This document shows, in pieces, positions 27,887 through 36,587 of a DNA stretch of 64,000 nucleotides. Positions within the stretch are counted from its first letter, which is position 1; each line of letters starts with the position of its first letter. Origin of the DNA: Pedobacter heparinus DSM 2366 (GTDB lineage Bacteria > Bacteroidota > Bacteroidia > Sphingobacteriales > Sphingobacteriaceae); NCBI RefSeq assembly GCF_000023825.1, contig NC_013061.1, positions 4,340,001 through 4,404,000 on the forward strand, in the 5' to 3' direction. The position numbers were made by a program, and so were the translations under genes. The notes under the pieces were generated by a model. It worked only from the letters and a program-made list of their open reading frames with translations. It did not search any database and had not been told where the DNA came from.

Positions 27887-27918
27887 GGGATTGGTTGCAG
27901 ACAGCCAATCCCTTTTTT
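27887..27918 (+). terminator. Rho-independent terminator after the oxidative sugar operon
   Basis: Stem GGGATTGG/CCAATCCC (8 bp, 10-nt loop) followed by six T. It lies 26 bp after the last gene and separates the operon from asd. Confidence 0.85.
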
Positions 27919-28015
27919 ATGATGGAAAAAATGCCCATCTTTGGAGCCTATTATTCACCATAAATACAACTGATTAAATAAATTAAAAACAAGTAAAACA
28001 ACAATTAGAGAAAAC

Positions 28016-29008
28016 ATGAAAATTGCAGTAGTTGGTGCTACCGGTCTGGTAGGCACCGTAATGTTAAAAGTATTAGAAGAGCGTAACTTCCCGTTAACTG
28101 AATTGATCCCTGTAGCTTCTGAAAAGAGCGTTGGTAAGCAAATCACGTTCAAGGGTAAGCAGTACGCTGTTGTAAACATGGATACTGCGATTTCGATGAG
28201 ACCTGATATTGCGTTGTTTTCTGCAGGTGGCAGCACTTCATTGGCTGAAGCCCCTCGTTTTGCTGCGGTAGGTACTACAGTGATCGACAATTCATCTGCA
28301 TGGCGCATGGATCCGTCGAAAAAGCTGATCGTACCTGAAGTAAATGCCAATGTTTTGTCGGCCGACGACAAGATCATTGCCAATCCTAACTGTTCAACTA
28401 TCCAAATGGTAGTGGCCTTAAAGCCACTTCATGATAAATATAAGATCAAACGCGTAGTCGTTTCTACCTACCAATCCGTTACCGGAACAGGTGTTAAAGC
28501 TGTTGACCAGCTGATGAACGAGCGTAAAGGTATTACAGATGGCCCTATGGCTTATGCCTATCCTATTGATTTAAACGTAATCCCTCAGATTGATGTTTTC
28601 CAGGATAACGGCTATACCAAAGAGGAAATGAAAATGATCCTGGAAACCCAGAAAATTATGGGCGATAACAGCATCAGGGTTACGGCAACTACAGTACGTA
28701 TCCCGGTAATGGGAGGGCACTCTGAATCGGTAAACATAGAGTTTGAGCATGATTTTGATGTTGCTGAAGTAAAAGACCTGCTGGCCAATACTGAAGGGGT
28801 GATTTTGGTAGACGACCCGGCAAACCTGAAATACCCGATGCCTAAAGATGCACATGAGAAAGATGAAGTATTTGTAGGCAGGATAAGAAGGGATGAATCG
28901 TTACCAAATACATTGAATATGTGGATTGTAGCAGATAACCTGCGTAAAGGTGCTGCAACAAATGCTGTTCAGATTGCGGAATACCTGGTAAAAGAAGAAC
29001 TGATATAA
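28016..29008 (+). CDS. asd: Aspartate-semialdehyde dehydrogenase
   Basis: Converts L-aspartyl-4-phosphate to L-aspartate 4-semialdehyde with NADPH, the branch point to lysine/diaminopimelate, threonine and methionine; cytoplasmic. The 330 aa protein has the NADP motif VVGATGLVGTVMLKVLEER (about 4-22), SAGGSTSLAEAP, the catalytic Cys in IIANPNCSTIQMV and the substrate-binding RIPVMGGHSESV. It lies between two terminators, so it is probably monocistronic. Confidence 0.97.
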   Translation: MKIAVVGATGLVGTVMLKVLEERNFPLTELIPVASEKSVGKQITFKGKQYAVVNMDTAISMRPDIALFSAGGSTSLAEAPRFAAVGTTVIDNSSAWRMDPSKKLIVPEVNANVLSADDKIIANPNCSTIQMVVALKPLHDKYKIKRVVVSTYQSVTGTGVKAVDQLMNERKGITDGPMAYAYPIDLNVIPQIDVFQDNGYTKEEMKMILETQKIMGDNSIRVTATTVRIPVMGGHSESVNIEFEHDFDVAEVKDLLANTEGVILVDDPANLKYPMPKDAHEKDEVFVGRIRRDESLPNTLNMWIVADNLRKGAATNAVQIAEYLVKEELI

Positions 29009-29030
29009 TTTTTCTTTTGTAAACGTTAAT

Positions 29031-29068
29031 AAGGGTGTCCGGATTTTTTTTGGACACCCTATTTTTTT
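29031..29068 (+). terminator. Rho-independent terminator after asd
   Basis: Perfect 9-bp stem AGGGTGTCC/GGACACCCT with an 11-nt loop and a run of seven T, 23 bp after the asd stop codon. Its tail touches the start of the next gene at 29075. Confidence 0.88.
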
Positions 29069-29074
29069 AATCCT

Positions 29075-30481
29075 ATGTTTAAAACACCACTAAGCCTGTT
29101 ATTGCTGCTGATCAGCAGTATTACCTGGGCCCAGACACCGGTTCAAAAGCTGGAAAGGGCCTTTAATGATTTTCTGGCCAATCCTCAGACCAGGTATGCC
29201 TCAACTTCCCTGCTGGTGCTGGATGCCAATACAGGAAAAACCTTATTTGGCAGAAATGAAAATATTGGCCTGGCCACGGCCTCTACCTTAAAAACCATTA
29301 CTGCAGCAACCGCATTCAATATCCTTGGAAAAGATTTTCAGTTTCAGACCACACTGGGTTACACAGGGCAGCTGACTCCCGACGGTACGTTAAAGGGGAA
29401 CCTGGTGATTACAGGAAGTGGAGATCCGACCCTGGGTTCGGCCCGTTATCAGAACAAAGAAAAGGCGGTGCTAGACCAATGGGTGAATGCCATTAGTGCA
29501 GCAGGTATAAAGCGGATTGAAGGAATGGTGATTGGTGATGACCGTATTTTTGGAACACAGACCACTCCTGAAGGCTGGACCTGGCAGGACATTGGCAATT
29601 ATTATGGTGCCGGAACTTCCGGACTGGCCTGGCGTGAAAATCAGTTTGACATTCATCTGCAGCCCGGACAGGGTATAAATACAGCGGTAAAGCTTTTACG
29701 TACTGTTCCGGAAATGCCTTATTTAAAGCTGGTGAACGAGCTCAAAACGGGGGCTTCAGGTACTGGCGACAATGCTTATGCTTTTCTGCCGCCTTACAGC
29801 AATATTGGTTATCTGAGAGGTAGCTGGGGCATGGGGATCGGTAAAAATGGGATCTCTGCGGCGCTTCCCGACCCGGCCTTCGACTGCGCCTACCGTTTAC
29901 AGGATACCCTGAAAAGATTGGGGATCAGTACAGCAAAACCTGCAACAAGTACACGTATGATGGCGCTAAACGGTGAAGAACTACCGGGAATTACAAAGAA
30001 CTTAAGCAGCATCAGCTCTCCACCCTTAAGTGAAATTGTATTCTGGTTCCTGAAGAAAAGCATCAACCTGTATGGAGAAACACTATTGAAAACACTGGCA
30101 TTAAAATCAGGAAAAATGGCTAAAACTACTGAAGGGGCTAAGGCTGAAATTAACTTCTGGGCAGATAAGGGCATCGACAGAAATGCGCTGAACATCATCG
30201 ATGGCAGTGGCCTGTCTCCTGCAAACCGTGTAACCGCCGCAGCTATGGGCAGCATTTTATTTATGGCCCAGACGGCCTCCTGGTTTAGCGATTACTACAA
30301 GGCCTTTCCGGAATATAACGGAATGAAAATTAAAAGCGGCACCATTAACGATGTATCAGCCTTTGCAGGCTATTATACAAATGGGGCCGGCAATAAATAC
30401 ATCATTGTCATCAATATCAACAATTATTCAGGGTCGGGCATCAACCGTAAACTCTTTAAAGTATTGGATGCTTTAAAGTAA
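29075..30481 (+). CDS. dacB: D-Ala-D-Ala carboxypeptidase/endopeptidase, PBP4 type
   Basis: A class C low-molecular-mass penicillin-binding protein (peptidase family S13) that trims or cuts peptidoglycan peptides in the periplasm. The 468 aa chain has a signal peptide ending ITWAQ and all three active-site motifs: SxxK as Ser70-Thr-Leu-Lys73 (ASTLKTITA), SxN as Ser329-Ile-Asn331 (KKSINLYGE) and KTG-like Lys420-Ser-Gly-Thr (KIKSGTINDV). The long insertion between motifs 1 and 2 is the usual PBP4 feature. It follows the asd terminator directly and precedes a hexosaminidase gene. Confidence 0.94.
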   Translation: MFKTPLSLLLLLISSITWAQTPVQKLERAFNDFLANPQTRYASTSLLVLDANTGKTLFGRNENIGLATASTLKTITAATAFNILGKDFQFQTTLGYTGQLTPDGTLKGNLVITGSGDPTLGSARYQNKEKAVLDQWVNAISAAGIKRIEGMVIGDDRIFGTQTTPEGWTWQDIGNYYGAGTSGLAWRENQFDIHLQPGQGINTAVKLLRTVPEMPYLKLVNELKTGASGTGDNAYAFLPPYSNIGYLRGSWGMGIGKNGISAALPDPAFDCAYRLQDTLKRLGISTAKPATSTRMMALNGEELPGITKNLSSISSPPLSEIVFWFLKKSINLYGETLLKTLALKSGKMAKTTEGAKAEINFWADKGIDRNALNIIDGSGLSPANRVTAAAMGSILFMAQTASWFSDYYKAFPEYNGMKIKSGTINDVSAFAGYYTNGAGNKYIIVININNYSGSGINRKLFKVLDALK

Positions 30482-30529
30482 TTGGTAAATTGCAACCTTT
30501 TCCAGAATTAGAACCTATTAACTGATTAA

Positions 30530-32497
30530 ATGAAGAACATCATTGCCTTATGCTGCTTTTGTTTAGTAAGCTACACCGTTACAGGTCAGACTTCCGTTTC
30601 CCCTGCTCCTGCTTTATCTGCTGAAACCGCCAGTATATTGAACAGCCCTCCGGAGATAGCCATTATACCAGAACCGGTGGCCATAGTTAAACAGGAAGGC
30701 TATTTTATTTTACCTGCCAATGTAACCATACAATGTGCCGATGTGCCGGAAAACAAGCAGGTGCTTGCCTTTCTGGAAGAGCGGCTTTCTGCCGCAACAG
30801 GCAGTTATGTTTCGGCAGTGAGCAAAACTACACCATCGGCCAGCATTAAACTGCTCATCAACGATAAAGCTGACCATACACTGGCTGCAGAAGGATACCA
30901 TTTGCAGGTTACACCCAATCACATTACCATCAGGGCCAATAAACCAGCCGGACTTTTTTATGGTGTACAAACACTGTTGCAGCTTTTTCCTGCGGCCATA
31001 GAAAGCAAGGAAAAGGTGGAAGATATAGAATGGAAAGCCCCTTGTGTTGAAATCACAGACTATCCGCGTGTAGGCTGGCGGGGACTGATGTTTGATGTTG
31101 CCCGTCATTTTTTTACCAAAGAAGAGGTAAAACAATACATTGATGCGATGGTACGCTACAAATACAATGTACTGCATTTGCACCTGACTGATGATGAAGG
31201 CTGGAGAATAGAAATTAAAGGCCTGCCTAAATTAACTGAAGTTGGGGCATGGAATGTAAAAAAAGTGGGTGAGTTTGGAAACTTCATCCCCCCTGTGGCA
31301 GATGAGCCGCGTAACTATGGCGGTTTTTATACCCAGGACGACATCAGGGAGCTGGTGGCTTATGCCAAAGCAAGGTTCGTAAATATTTTACCCGAAATAG
31401 ATGTACCTGGCCACAGTTTGGCAGCAGTGAGTTCCTATCCGGAGCTTTCCTGTACACCAGGTGCTGAAAATTACCGTGTACGTTCAGGAGAAAGGATCAT
31501 GGACTGGTCTAGAGGTGCCCCTCCGATTGCCCTGGTAGACAACACACTTTGTCCGGCCAATGAAAAAGTATACAGCTTTCTGGATACCATAATTACACAG
31601 GTGGCAGCGTTATTTCCGTTCGACTATATCCATATGGGCGGTGATGAGGCCCCTTTCAATTTCTGGGAGAAAAACGACTCCGTTAAAGCACTGATGCAGA
31701 AAGAAGGATTAAAAGATATGCATCAGGTACAGGGTTACTTTGAAAAACGCGTACAGAAAATTGTAGAAGCAAAGGGCAAGAAATTTATTGGCTGGGATGA
31801 GATTTTAGATGGCGATCTGCCATCCAGCGCTGCTGTGATGAGCTGGCGGGGCATGAAATACGGAACCGAAGCCGCAAAAAAGAAACATGAAGTAGTGATG
31901 AGTCCAAGCACTTTTGCTTACCTGGATTATATGCAGGCCGATGCCATTACCGAACCCAGGGTGTATGCTTCATTGCGTTTAAGCAAGTCTTACGAGTTTG
32001 ATCCGGTACCGGCAGATGTAGACCCTAAATACATTAAAGGCGGACAGGCAAACTTATGGACGGAACAGGTATATAACATTCGTCAGGCCGAATACATGAC
32101 CTGGCCAAGGGGCATGGCCATTGCCGAATCGGTATGGTCGCCAGCCGCCAAAAAGAACTGGACCAATTTCTTTGGCCGTGTGGAACAGCATTTCAAGCGA
32201 CTGGATGTGGCCGAAACCAAGTATGCACCAAGTGTATATGACCCGATATTTAAGGTCAGCAGATCGGCAGACAGGCAGCTCCAGATAGAGCTGAGCACGG
32301 AAGTAGAGGGTCTGGACATTTATTACAGCTTTGACAATTCTTTTCCTGACCGCTTTTATCCTAAGTACACAGAGAAATTGACACCGCCAAAAGATGCGAC
32401 CATGTTAAAGGTGATCACTTACAGGGGGAAAAACCAGGTAGGCAGGATGATGAACATGCCAATAGAGGAGCTGAACAAAAGAGCAGGTAAAAAATAA
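30530..32497 (+). CDS. GH20 beta-N-acetylhexosaminidase
   Basis: A 655 aa exported enzyme (signal peptide ending VTGQ) of family GH20, which removes terminal beta-GlcNAc or GalNAc by substrate-assisted catalysis. Order: GH20b-type N-domain (about 45-170, with SIKLLINDKADHTLAAEGYHL), catalytic barrel with YPRVGWRGLMFDVARHF, VLHLHLTDDEGWRIEI and the catalytic pair Asp372-Glu373 in YIHMGGDEAPFNFW, then a short C-terminal domain (about 570-655) of chitobiase/fibronectin-like type with VEGLDIYYSFDNSFPD. It probably works on chitin-type or glycoprotein glycans. It sits between the PBP4 gene and truA. Confidence 0.95.
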   Translation: MKNIIALCCFCLVSYTVTGQTSVSPAPALSAETASILNSPPEIAIIPEPVAIVKQEGYFILPANVTIQCADVPENKQVLAFLEERLSAATGSYVSAVSKTTPSASIKLLINDKADHTLAAEGYHLQVTPNHITIRANKPAGLFYGVQTLLQLFPAAIESKEKVEDIEWKAPCVEITDYPRVGWRGLMFDVARHFFTKEEVKQYIDAMVRYKYNVLHLHLTDDEGWRIEIKGLPKLTEVGAWNVKKVGEFGNFIPPVADEPRNYGGFYTQDDIRELVAYAKARFVNILPEIDVPGHSLAAVSSYPELSCTPGAENYRVRSGERIMDWSRGAPPIALVDNTLCPANEKVYSFLDTIITQVAALFPFDYIHMGGDEAPFNFWEKNDSVKALMQKEGLKDMHQVQGYFEKRVQKIVEAKGKKFIGWDEILDGDLPSSAAVMSWRGMKYGTEAAKKKHEVVMSPSTFAYLDYMQADAITEPRVYASLRLSKSYEFDPVPADVDPKYIKGGQANLWTEQVYNIRQAEYMTWPRGMAIAESVWSPAAKKNWTNFFGRVEQHFKRLDVAETKYAPSVYDPIFKVSRSADRQLQIELSTEVEGLDIYYSFDNSFPDRFYPKYTEKLTPPKDATMLKVITYRGKNQVGRMMNMPIEELNKRAGKK

Positions 32498-32509
32498 AGA
32501 TTATAGAAA

Positions 32510-33319
32510 TTGAGGTACTTCGTACACATCGGTTACAATGGCTTAAAATACAATGGCTGGCAAAAACAGCCTGGGGTGATGAACGTGCAGGGTGTGATAG
32601 AAAATGCGCTTAGCAAGGTATTAAAAACCCCTGTATTTATCATCGGATGCGGGCGCACGGATGCGCATGTACATGCAAGCCAGTTTTTCTTCCATATGGA
32701 TGTGGAGCAGGACTGGGATTTTGATCTTGTGTTCAGGATGAACAAGCTGCTGCCTGCGGGAATTGCCATTTTTGAGGTTATCCAGATGGATGGTTTGCAG
32801 CATGCCCGTTTTGATGCTGTATTGCGCTCGTACGATTATTTTATCCATACCTATAAAGATCCCTTTTTAAATGGCCTCAGCTCATTTTACCTGCTGGATA
32901 AGCTGGACTTTGATAAAATGAAACAGGCGGCGGCGATATTACCGAAATACAAAGATTTCAGGGCCTTCTGTACCAGTCCGGATAAATATGAACATACCCT
33001 GTGCAATGTGATGTCGGCCAGTCTTGCTGTAGATGAAAATGGCGACAAACTCCGCTTCCAGATCTCTTCGAACCGTTTTTTGAGTAAAATGATCCGGATC
33101 ATTATGGGACAGCTGTTGAAGATTGGGCGTGGGGTATTGAGTGTGGATGAATTTGAACATTACCTTATTTACAACCAAACGCCCGAACTGATTACCCCGG
33201 CACATCCACAAGGGCTGTATTTATCTAAAGTTACCTACCCCTACCTGAATTTGCCACCCCGGACTGAATTTTCGTCTATCCTGCAAAAGCAATCGGACTT
33301 ATCCTGGCAGCTGCTATAA
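32510..33319 (+). CDS. truA: tRNA pseudouridine(38-40) synthase
   Basis: Cytoplasmic enzyme that makes pseudouridine at tRNA positions 38-40. The 269 aa sequence starts RYFVHIGYNGLKYNGWQKQ right after the initiator and has the catalytic Asp51 in GCGRTDAHVHASQ; FRAFCTSPD and the C-terminal region RFLSKMIRIIMGQLLKIGRG are typical of TruA. The start must be TTG at 32510, since the conserved family N-terminus begins immediately after it and no in-frame ATG precedes it. It starts 12 bp after the GH20 stop. Confidence 0.95.
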   Translation: MRYFVHIGYNGLKYNGWQKQPGVMNVQGVIENALSKVLKTPVFIIGCGRTDAHVHASQFFFHMDVEQDWDFDLVFRMNKLLPAGIAIFEVIQMDGLQHARFDAVLRSYDYFIHTYKDPFLNGLSSFYLLDKLDFDKMKQAAAILPKYKDFRAFCTSPDKYEHTLCNVMSASLAVDENGDKLRFQISSNRFLSKMIRIIMGQLLKIGRGVLSVDEFEHYLIYNQTPELITPAHPQGLYLSKVTYPYLNLPPRTEFSSILQKQSDLSWQLL

Positions 33320-33408
33320 GCCTGCAGATGTGCATAAACTACTATTGATATTCTGCACGGTTTTTGCTAGCTTTAATAGAGGGCTTCATTAAAAAGAAGA
33401 CAATCTGT

Positions 33409-33864
33409 ATGACAGTTATTCAAAAAATTGAGCGTTGGGGCGATGTCCATCATGCCAAATGGCTTGACGTGATCCGTATTGTATTGGGCATACTTATTTT
33501 TAGTAAGGGCATTGCCATTGTGAGCAATACCAATTCGCTACAGGACATGCTGCTGCAAAATAATACATTTGGTTTTTCGGGCATGATGTGGAGCGTGGCC
33601 ATTCATATTGTTGGCTTTGTGCACCTGGTTGGCGGCCTTTTAATTGCCATTGGCCTGCTTACACGCTTTGCAGCAGTGATCCAGATCCCTATTTTACTTT
33701 GTGCTGTACTTTTTGTGAACCTGGCCCAGGGCTTTTCGGCCCTTAACAGTGAGCTTTGGTTATCCATTATTGTATTGCTCTTGCTGGTATTGTTCTGGGT
33801 AATTGGCTCGGGTCCCTTTTCTGTTGATCAGGCCATGAAAAAGAGACCTAATATTTACAGATAA
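33409..33864 (+). CDS. DoxX-family membrane protein
   Basis: Start chosen at ATG 33409; the frame is open upstream only to a TTG. The 151 aa protein has four hydrophobic segments (WLDVIRIVLGILIFSKGIAI, AIHIVGFVHLVGGLLIAIGL, VIQIPILLCAVLFVNLA, LWLSIIVLLLLVLFWVIGSG) and the DoxX-like pattern GLLTRFAAVIQIP. DoxX proteins are small inner-membrane proteins linked to quinone or thiol redox chemistry, but this one cannot be given a precise role. It ends 4 bp before the convergent aroK gene. Confidence 0.82.
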   Translation: MTVIQKIERWGDVHHAKWLDVIRIVLGILIFSKGIAIVSNTNSLQDMLLQNNTFGFSGMMWSVAIHIVGFVHLVGGLLIAIGLLTRFAAVIQIPILLCAVLFVNLAQGFSALNSELWLSIIVLLLLVLFWVIGSGPFSVDQAMKKRPNIYR

Positions 33865-33867
33865 GCT

Positions 33868-34377
33868 TTATTCCTGACTTAATATGAGGGCCCTCATTGC
33901 ATCTGCATTGAGGTTAATGCCATCTATAACCAGGGCAGCGCGTTTGTAAAAAACGTCGCGTTCAGCTAATCTGTTTTCAATAAACTCAATCATCTGGGCT
34001 TCATTAAGATCGCGTAACAGCGGTCTTTTTTCTTTACCGCTTTCCAGGCGTTTGGCCAGCGCAGCAGGGGGCATTTCAATATACATGGTTAAACCGTTGG
34101 CATTCATCCAGTCCATATTGTCAAAAAAGCATGGCGCACCGCCTCCGGTGGCAATAACCACGTTTGCAGGGTAATCAAAATGCTTCAGGGTATCACTTTC
34201 CAGTTTTCTGAAAGCCGCTTCGCCATGTTCAGAAAAATAAGCGCCAATAGTTTTACCTATATTTTTTTCTATCTGCTGGTCCAGATCAACAAAGTCGTAC
34301 CCAAGTTTTACTGCCAGTTTTTTACCCATTGTGCTTTTACCGCAGCCCATAAAGCCAATCAGAAATATCTTCATCAT
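33868..34377 (-). CDS. aroK: Shikimate kinase
   Basis: Phosphorylates shikimate with ATP in the chorismate pathway; cytoplasmic. The 169 aa protein has the Walker A motif GFMGCGKSTMGKKLA (residues about 8-22), the shikimate-binding FVDLDQQIE and EAAFRKLES segments, GGGAP (ATGGGAPCFFD), and the lid Arg in RPLLRD. The gene is the last of a tight minus-strand operon: the TAA stop of the permease gene is immediately followed by its ATG (34377; a second ATG follows at 34374). Confidence 0.95.
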   Translation of the reverse strand: MMKIFLIGFMGCGKSTMGKKLAVKLGYDFVDLDQQIEKNIGKTIGAYFSEHGEAAFRKLESDTLKHFDYPANVVIATGGGAPCFFDNMDWMNANGLTMYIEMPPAALAKRLESGKEKRPLLRDLNEAQMIEFIENRLAERDVFYKRAALVIDGINLNADAMRALILSQE

Positions 34378-35433
34378 TTACGCCAGTTTTACCCTTGGAT
34401 CTACAAAGGCATACAATACATCCACTAAAATATTAATTATTACAAACACCAGGGCAATAAAAAGAATAGAACCCATGACCACCGGGAAGTCGGACATTTC
34501 CAGTGCATTTACCGTAGTACGCCCCAAGCCATTATACCCGAAGATATATTCTACAAAAAAAGATCCTGCCAGTAAGGAAGCAAACCAGCCTGATATGGCT
34601 GTAATAACAGGGTTCAAAGCATTTTTTAAGGCATGCTTATAAATGATCGCATTACGGCTCAGGCCTTTTGCCCTGGCCGTACGGATATAGTCCTGCGCCA
34701 GTACATCCAGCATGGCACTGCGGGTTAACTGTACAATAATGGCCAGTGGCCTTAAACCCAAGGTGAGCATTGGGAGCCAAAGGTTTTTCCAGGTCATGAC
34801 CTCACCTTTAAAAGGATCATAACTGTACAGACTGCCAGACATATTTAAACCTGTATAATTGCTAAGCACAAAGCCGAACAGCCAGGCAATGATGATCCCC
34901 GCAAAAAAAGAAGGTGCCGAAATGCCCAGTATGGCAAACGAATTGGCGGCCTTATCAATCCAGGTATCTTTGTGCACCGCAGAAAGCACGCCCAGGAACA
35001 CGCCGACCAGGGTAGCAAAGATCATGGCAGTGAGGGCCAGGATAAAGGTATTGGGTACGGTTTCGGACAAAATGGTGGTCACATCCCTTTTGGTCTGATA
35101 TGAACGGCGCAGGTAAGGCCATTTCAGGGCCAGTACCTCATCTCCAAAACCAATCAGTTTAACGTAGTGGTATTTCTCTTTCGCTTCAGGGGTATTTTCA
35201 TGCAGGCCGATGGGTGAAAGGTCGTTCAGGTAAAGAAAAAACTGTACAGGCTTCGACTTATCCAGTCCGAATTCCTTTCGCACTGCTTCCAGCGAGGAAA
35301 CATCCGACCGCTGGCCCATTGTCATCCGTGCCGGATCACCTGGCAGGATATTAAACAGCACAAAGACCACCACTATTACACCAGCCATTACCGCTACTCC
35401 ATATAAGAACTTTTTGACAGCGTAGCGCAGCAT
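34378..35433 (-). CDS. DppB/OppB-type ABC transporter permease (solitary)
   Basis: A 351 aa inner-membrane permease of the oligopeptide/dipeptide ABC importer type. It starts with LRYAVKKFLYGVAVMAGVIVV and has FNILPGDPARMTMGQ, a large periplasmic segment, and the EAA loop with YIRTARAKGLSRNAIIYKHALKNA cut here as RTARAKGLSRNAIIYKHAL. No ATPase, second permease or substrate-binding protein gene lies nearby, which is unusual for this class; partners must be elsewhere. It begins 2 bp after the stop of the BT_3928-like gene and abuts aroK, so translation is probably coupled along the operon. Confidence 0.9.
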   Translation of the reverse strand: MLRYAVKKFLYGVAVMAGVIVVVFVLFNILPGDPARMTMGQRSDVSSLEAVRKEFGLDKSKPVQFFLYLNDLSPIGLHENTPEAKEKYHYVKLIGFGDEVLALKWPYLRRSYQTKRDVTTILSETVPNTFILALTAMIFATLVGVFLGVLSAVHKDTWIDKAANSFAILGISAPSFFAGIIIAWLFGFVLSNYTGLNMSGSLYSYDPFKGEVMTWKNLWLPMLTLGLRPLAIIVQLTRSAMLDVLAQDYIRTARAKGLSRNAIIYKHALKNALNPVITAISGWFASLLAGSFFVEYIFGYNGLGRTTVNALEMSDFPVVMGSILFIALVFVIINILVDVLYAFVDPRVKLA

Positions 35434-35435
35434 AA

Positions 35436-36587
35436 TTATTTGTTAAAATATTTTTCAGCTAATTTATCAAAAGAGGGCATAGTATGGTAATGCCATTTGT
35501 TAATGACCACACCATTTTTTAGCAGCAATACGCCCGGGTTAGACCTGACCATACTTTTTAAGGGTACCGCATCGGCATAAAAAACCTCGGCAAACAACTT
35601 CATCTGCTTGCTGAAAACTGCGGCATCACTGGCAGAACTGGAAGTTAGCAATACCGTTCTGATGTTGTACTGTTCAGCAGCATTCAGGGCCAGGGCGTTG
35701 AATTCGGCTATGGCCCTGTCGTTGGTTTCGTTCAGGTTATAGGCCACAATGATGAAGTTATAATAGGGGTTCTCTATCAGCTCTTTGGTATAATCCGTTC
35801 CGGAGGCATCGCTGATCTGCAGATCTTTTATCTTAGGTTCGTAGCCTTTTTTTACCAGTACTTTATCTGGATCGCCTGTAATTTCCCAGTTCTCGTCCTT
35901 CCATATCTCGGTTTTCAGGTAATCTTTATCACTCATCACTTTCTTCTCCCCTGTCTTTTTATTGTGCATATTGTACATGATGGCATATTCGTCGCCTTTG
36001 GCCCCTTCAGGGATCTTCATCAGTTCAGGGATGTTTGCCCCTATTTTGTATGGCAGAAAATCTAAAACCGGTAAGGTACTGTAGGTAAAGATACCAAAGC
36101 CGGTAGAGGCAAGCAGTACAACAGCAAGCAGTATCTGCTGCACTTTAGGGTCCGCCACTATGGGCTGGATCAGGTTGCGGTTAACGAACAGGTAAATGAT
36201 CAGTACCAGTAAAACGAGGTCTTTGGAAAAGGACTGCCATGGGGTTAAAGGGATGGCATCACCAAAACATCCGCAGGAAGTTACGACTTTAAAGGCTGCA
36301 GATACAAAGGTTAAAAAGGTAAAAAAGATGATGATGGCCAATAAACCTGCAGTTACCTTTTTAGCCCAGAAACCCAACAGCAGCAAGGCCCCCAGTACAA
36401 TTTCCAATACGCAAAGCAAAATAGCTATACCGGTTGCCATGCCTCCCAGAAAGGACATATGGAACACATCAAAGTATTCCTGTAACTTATAGCCAAAGCC
36501 CAGGGGATCATTTGCCTTAATGAGTCCTGAAAAGATGAAAAGGACACCAACAATAATTTTCGAAATGTTAAATGCAATTTTCCTCAT
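35436..36587 (-). CDS. BT_3928-family protein (DoxX/MauE-like membrane domain plus thioredoxin-like domain)
   Basis: A 383 aa protein. Residues 1-165 hold about five hydrophobic helices with the DoxX/MauE-like start ISKIIVGVLFIFSGLIKANDP and CGCFGDAIPLTPWQSFSKD; residues about 215-383 look like a thioredoxin fold (NFIIVAYNLNETND, then NPGVLLLKNGVVINKWHYH) but lack a CxxC pair. BT_3928 is the usual family name in Bacteroidota and the function is unknown; a role in thiol or periplasmic redox chemistry is only suggested by the domains. Its ATG overlaps the stop codon of the upstream DUF1599 gene by one base. Confidence 0.88.
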   Translation of the reverse strand: MRKIAFNISKIIVGVLFIFSGLIKANDPLGFGYKLQEYFDVFHMSFLGGMATGIAILLCVLEIVLGALLLLGFWAKKVTAGLLAIIIFFTFLTFVSAAFKVVTSCGCFGDAIPLTPWQSFSKDLVLLVLIIYLFVNRNLIQPIVADPKVQQILLAVVLLASTGFGIFTYSTLPVLDFLPYKIGANIPELMKIPEGAKGDEYAIMYNMHNKKTGEKKVMSDKDYLKTEIWKDENWEITGDPDKVLVKKGYEPKIKDLQISDASGTDYTKELIENPYYNFIIVAYNLNETNDRAIAEFNALALNAAEQYNIRTVLLTSSSASDAAVFSKQMKLFAEVFYADAVPLKSMVRSNPGVLLLKNGVVINKWHYHTMPSFDKLAEKYFNK

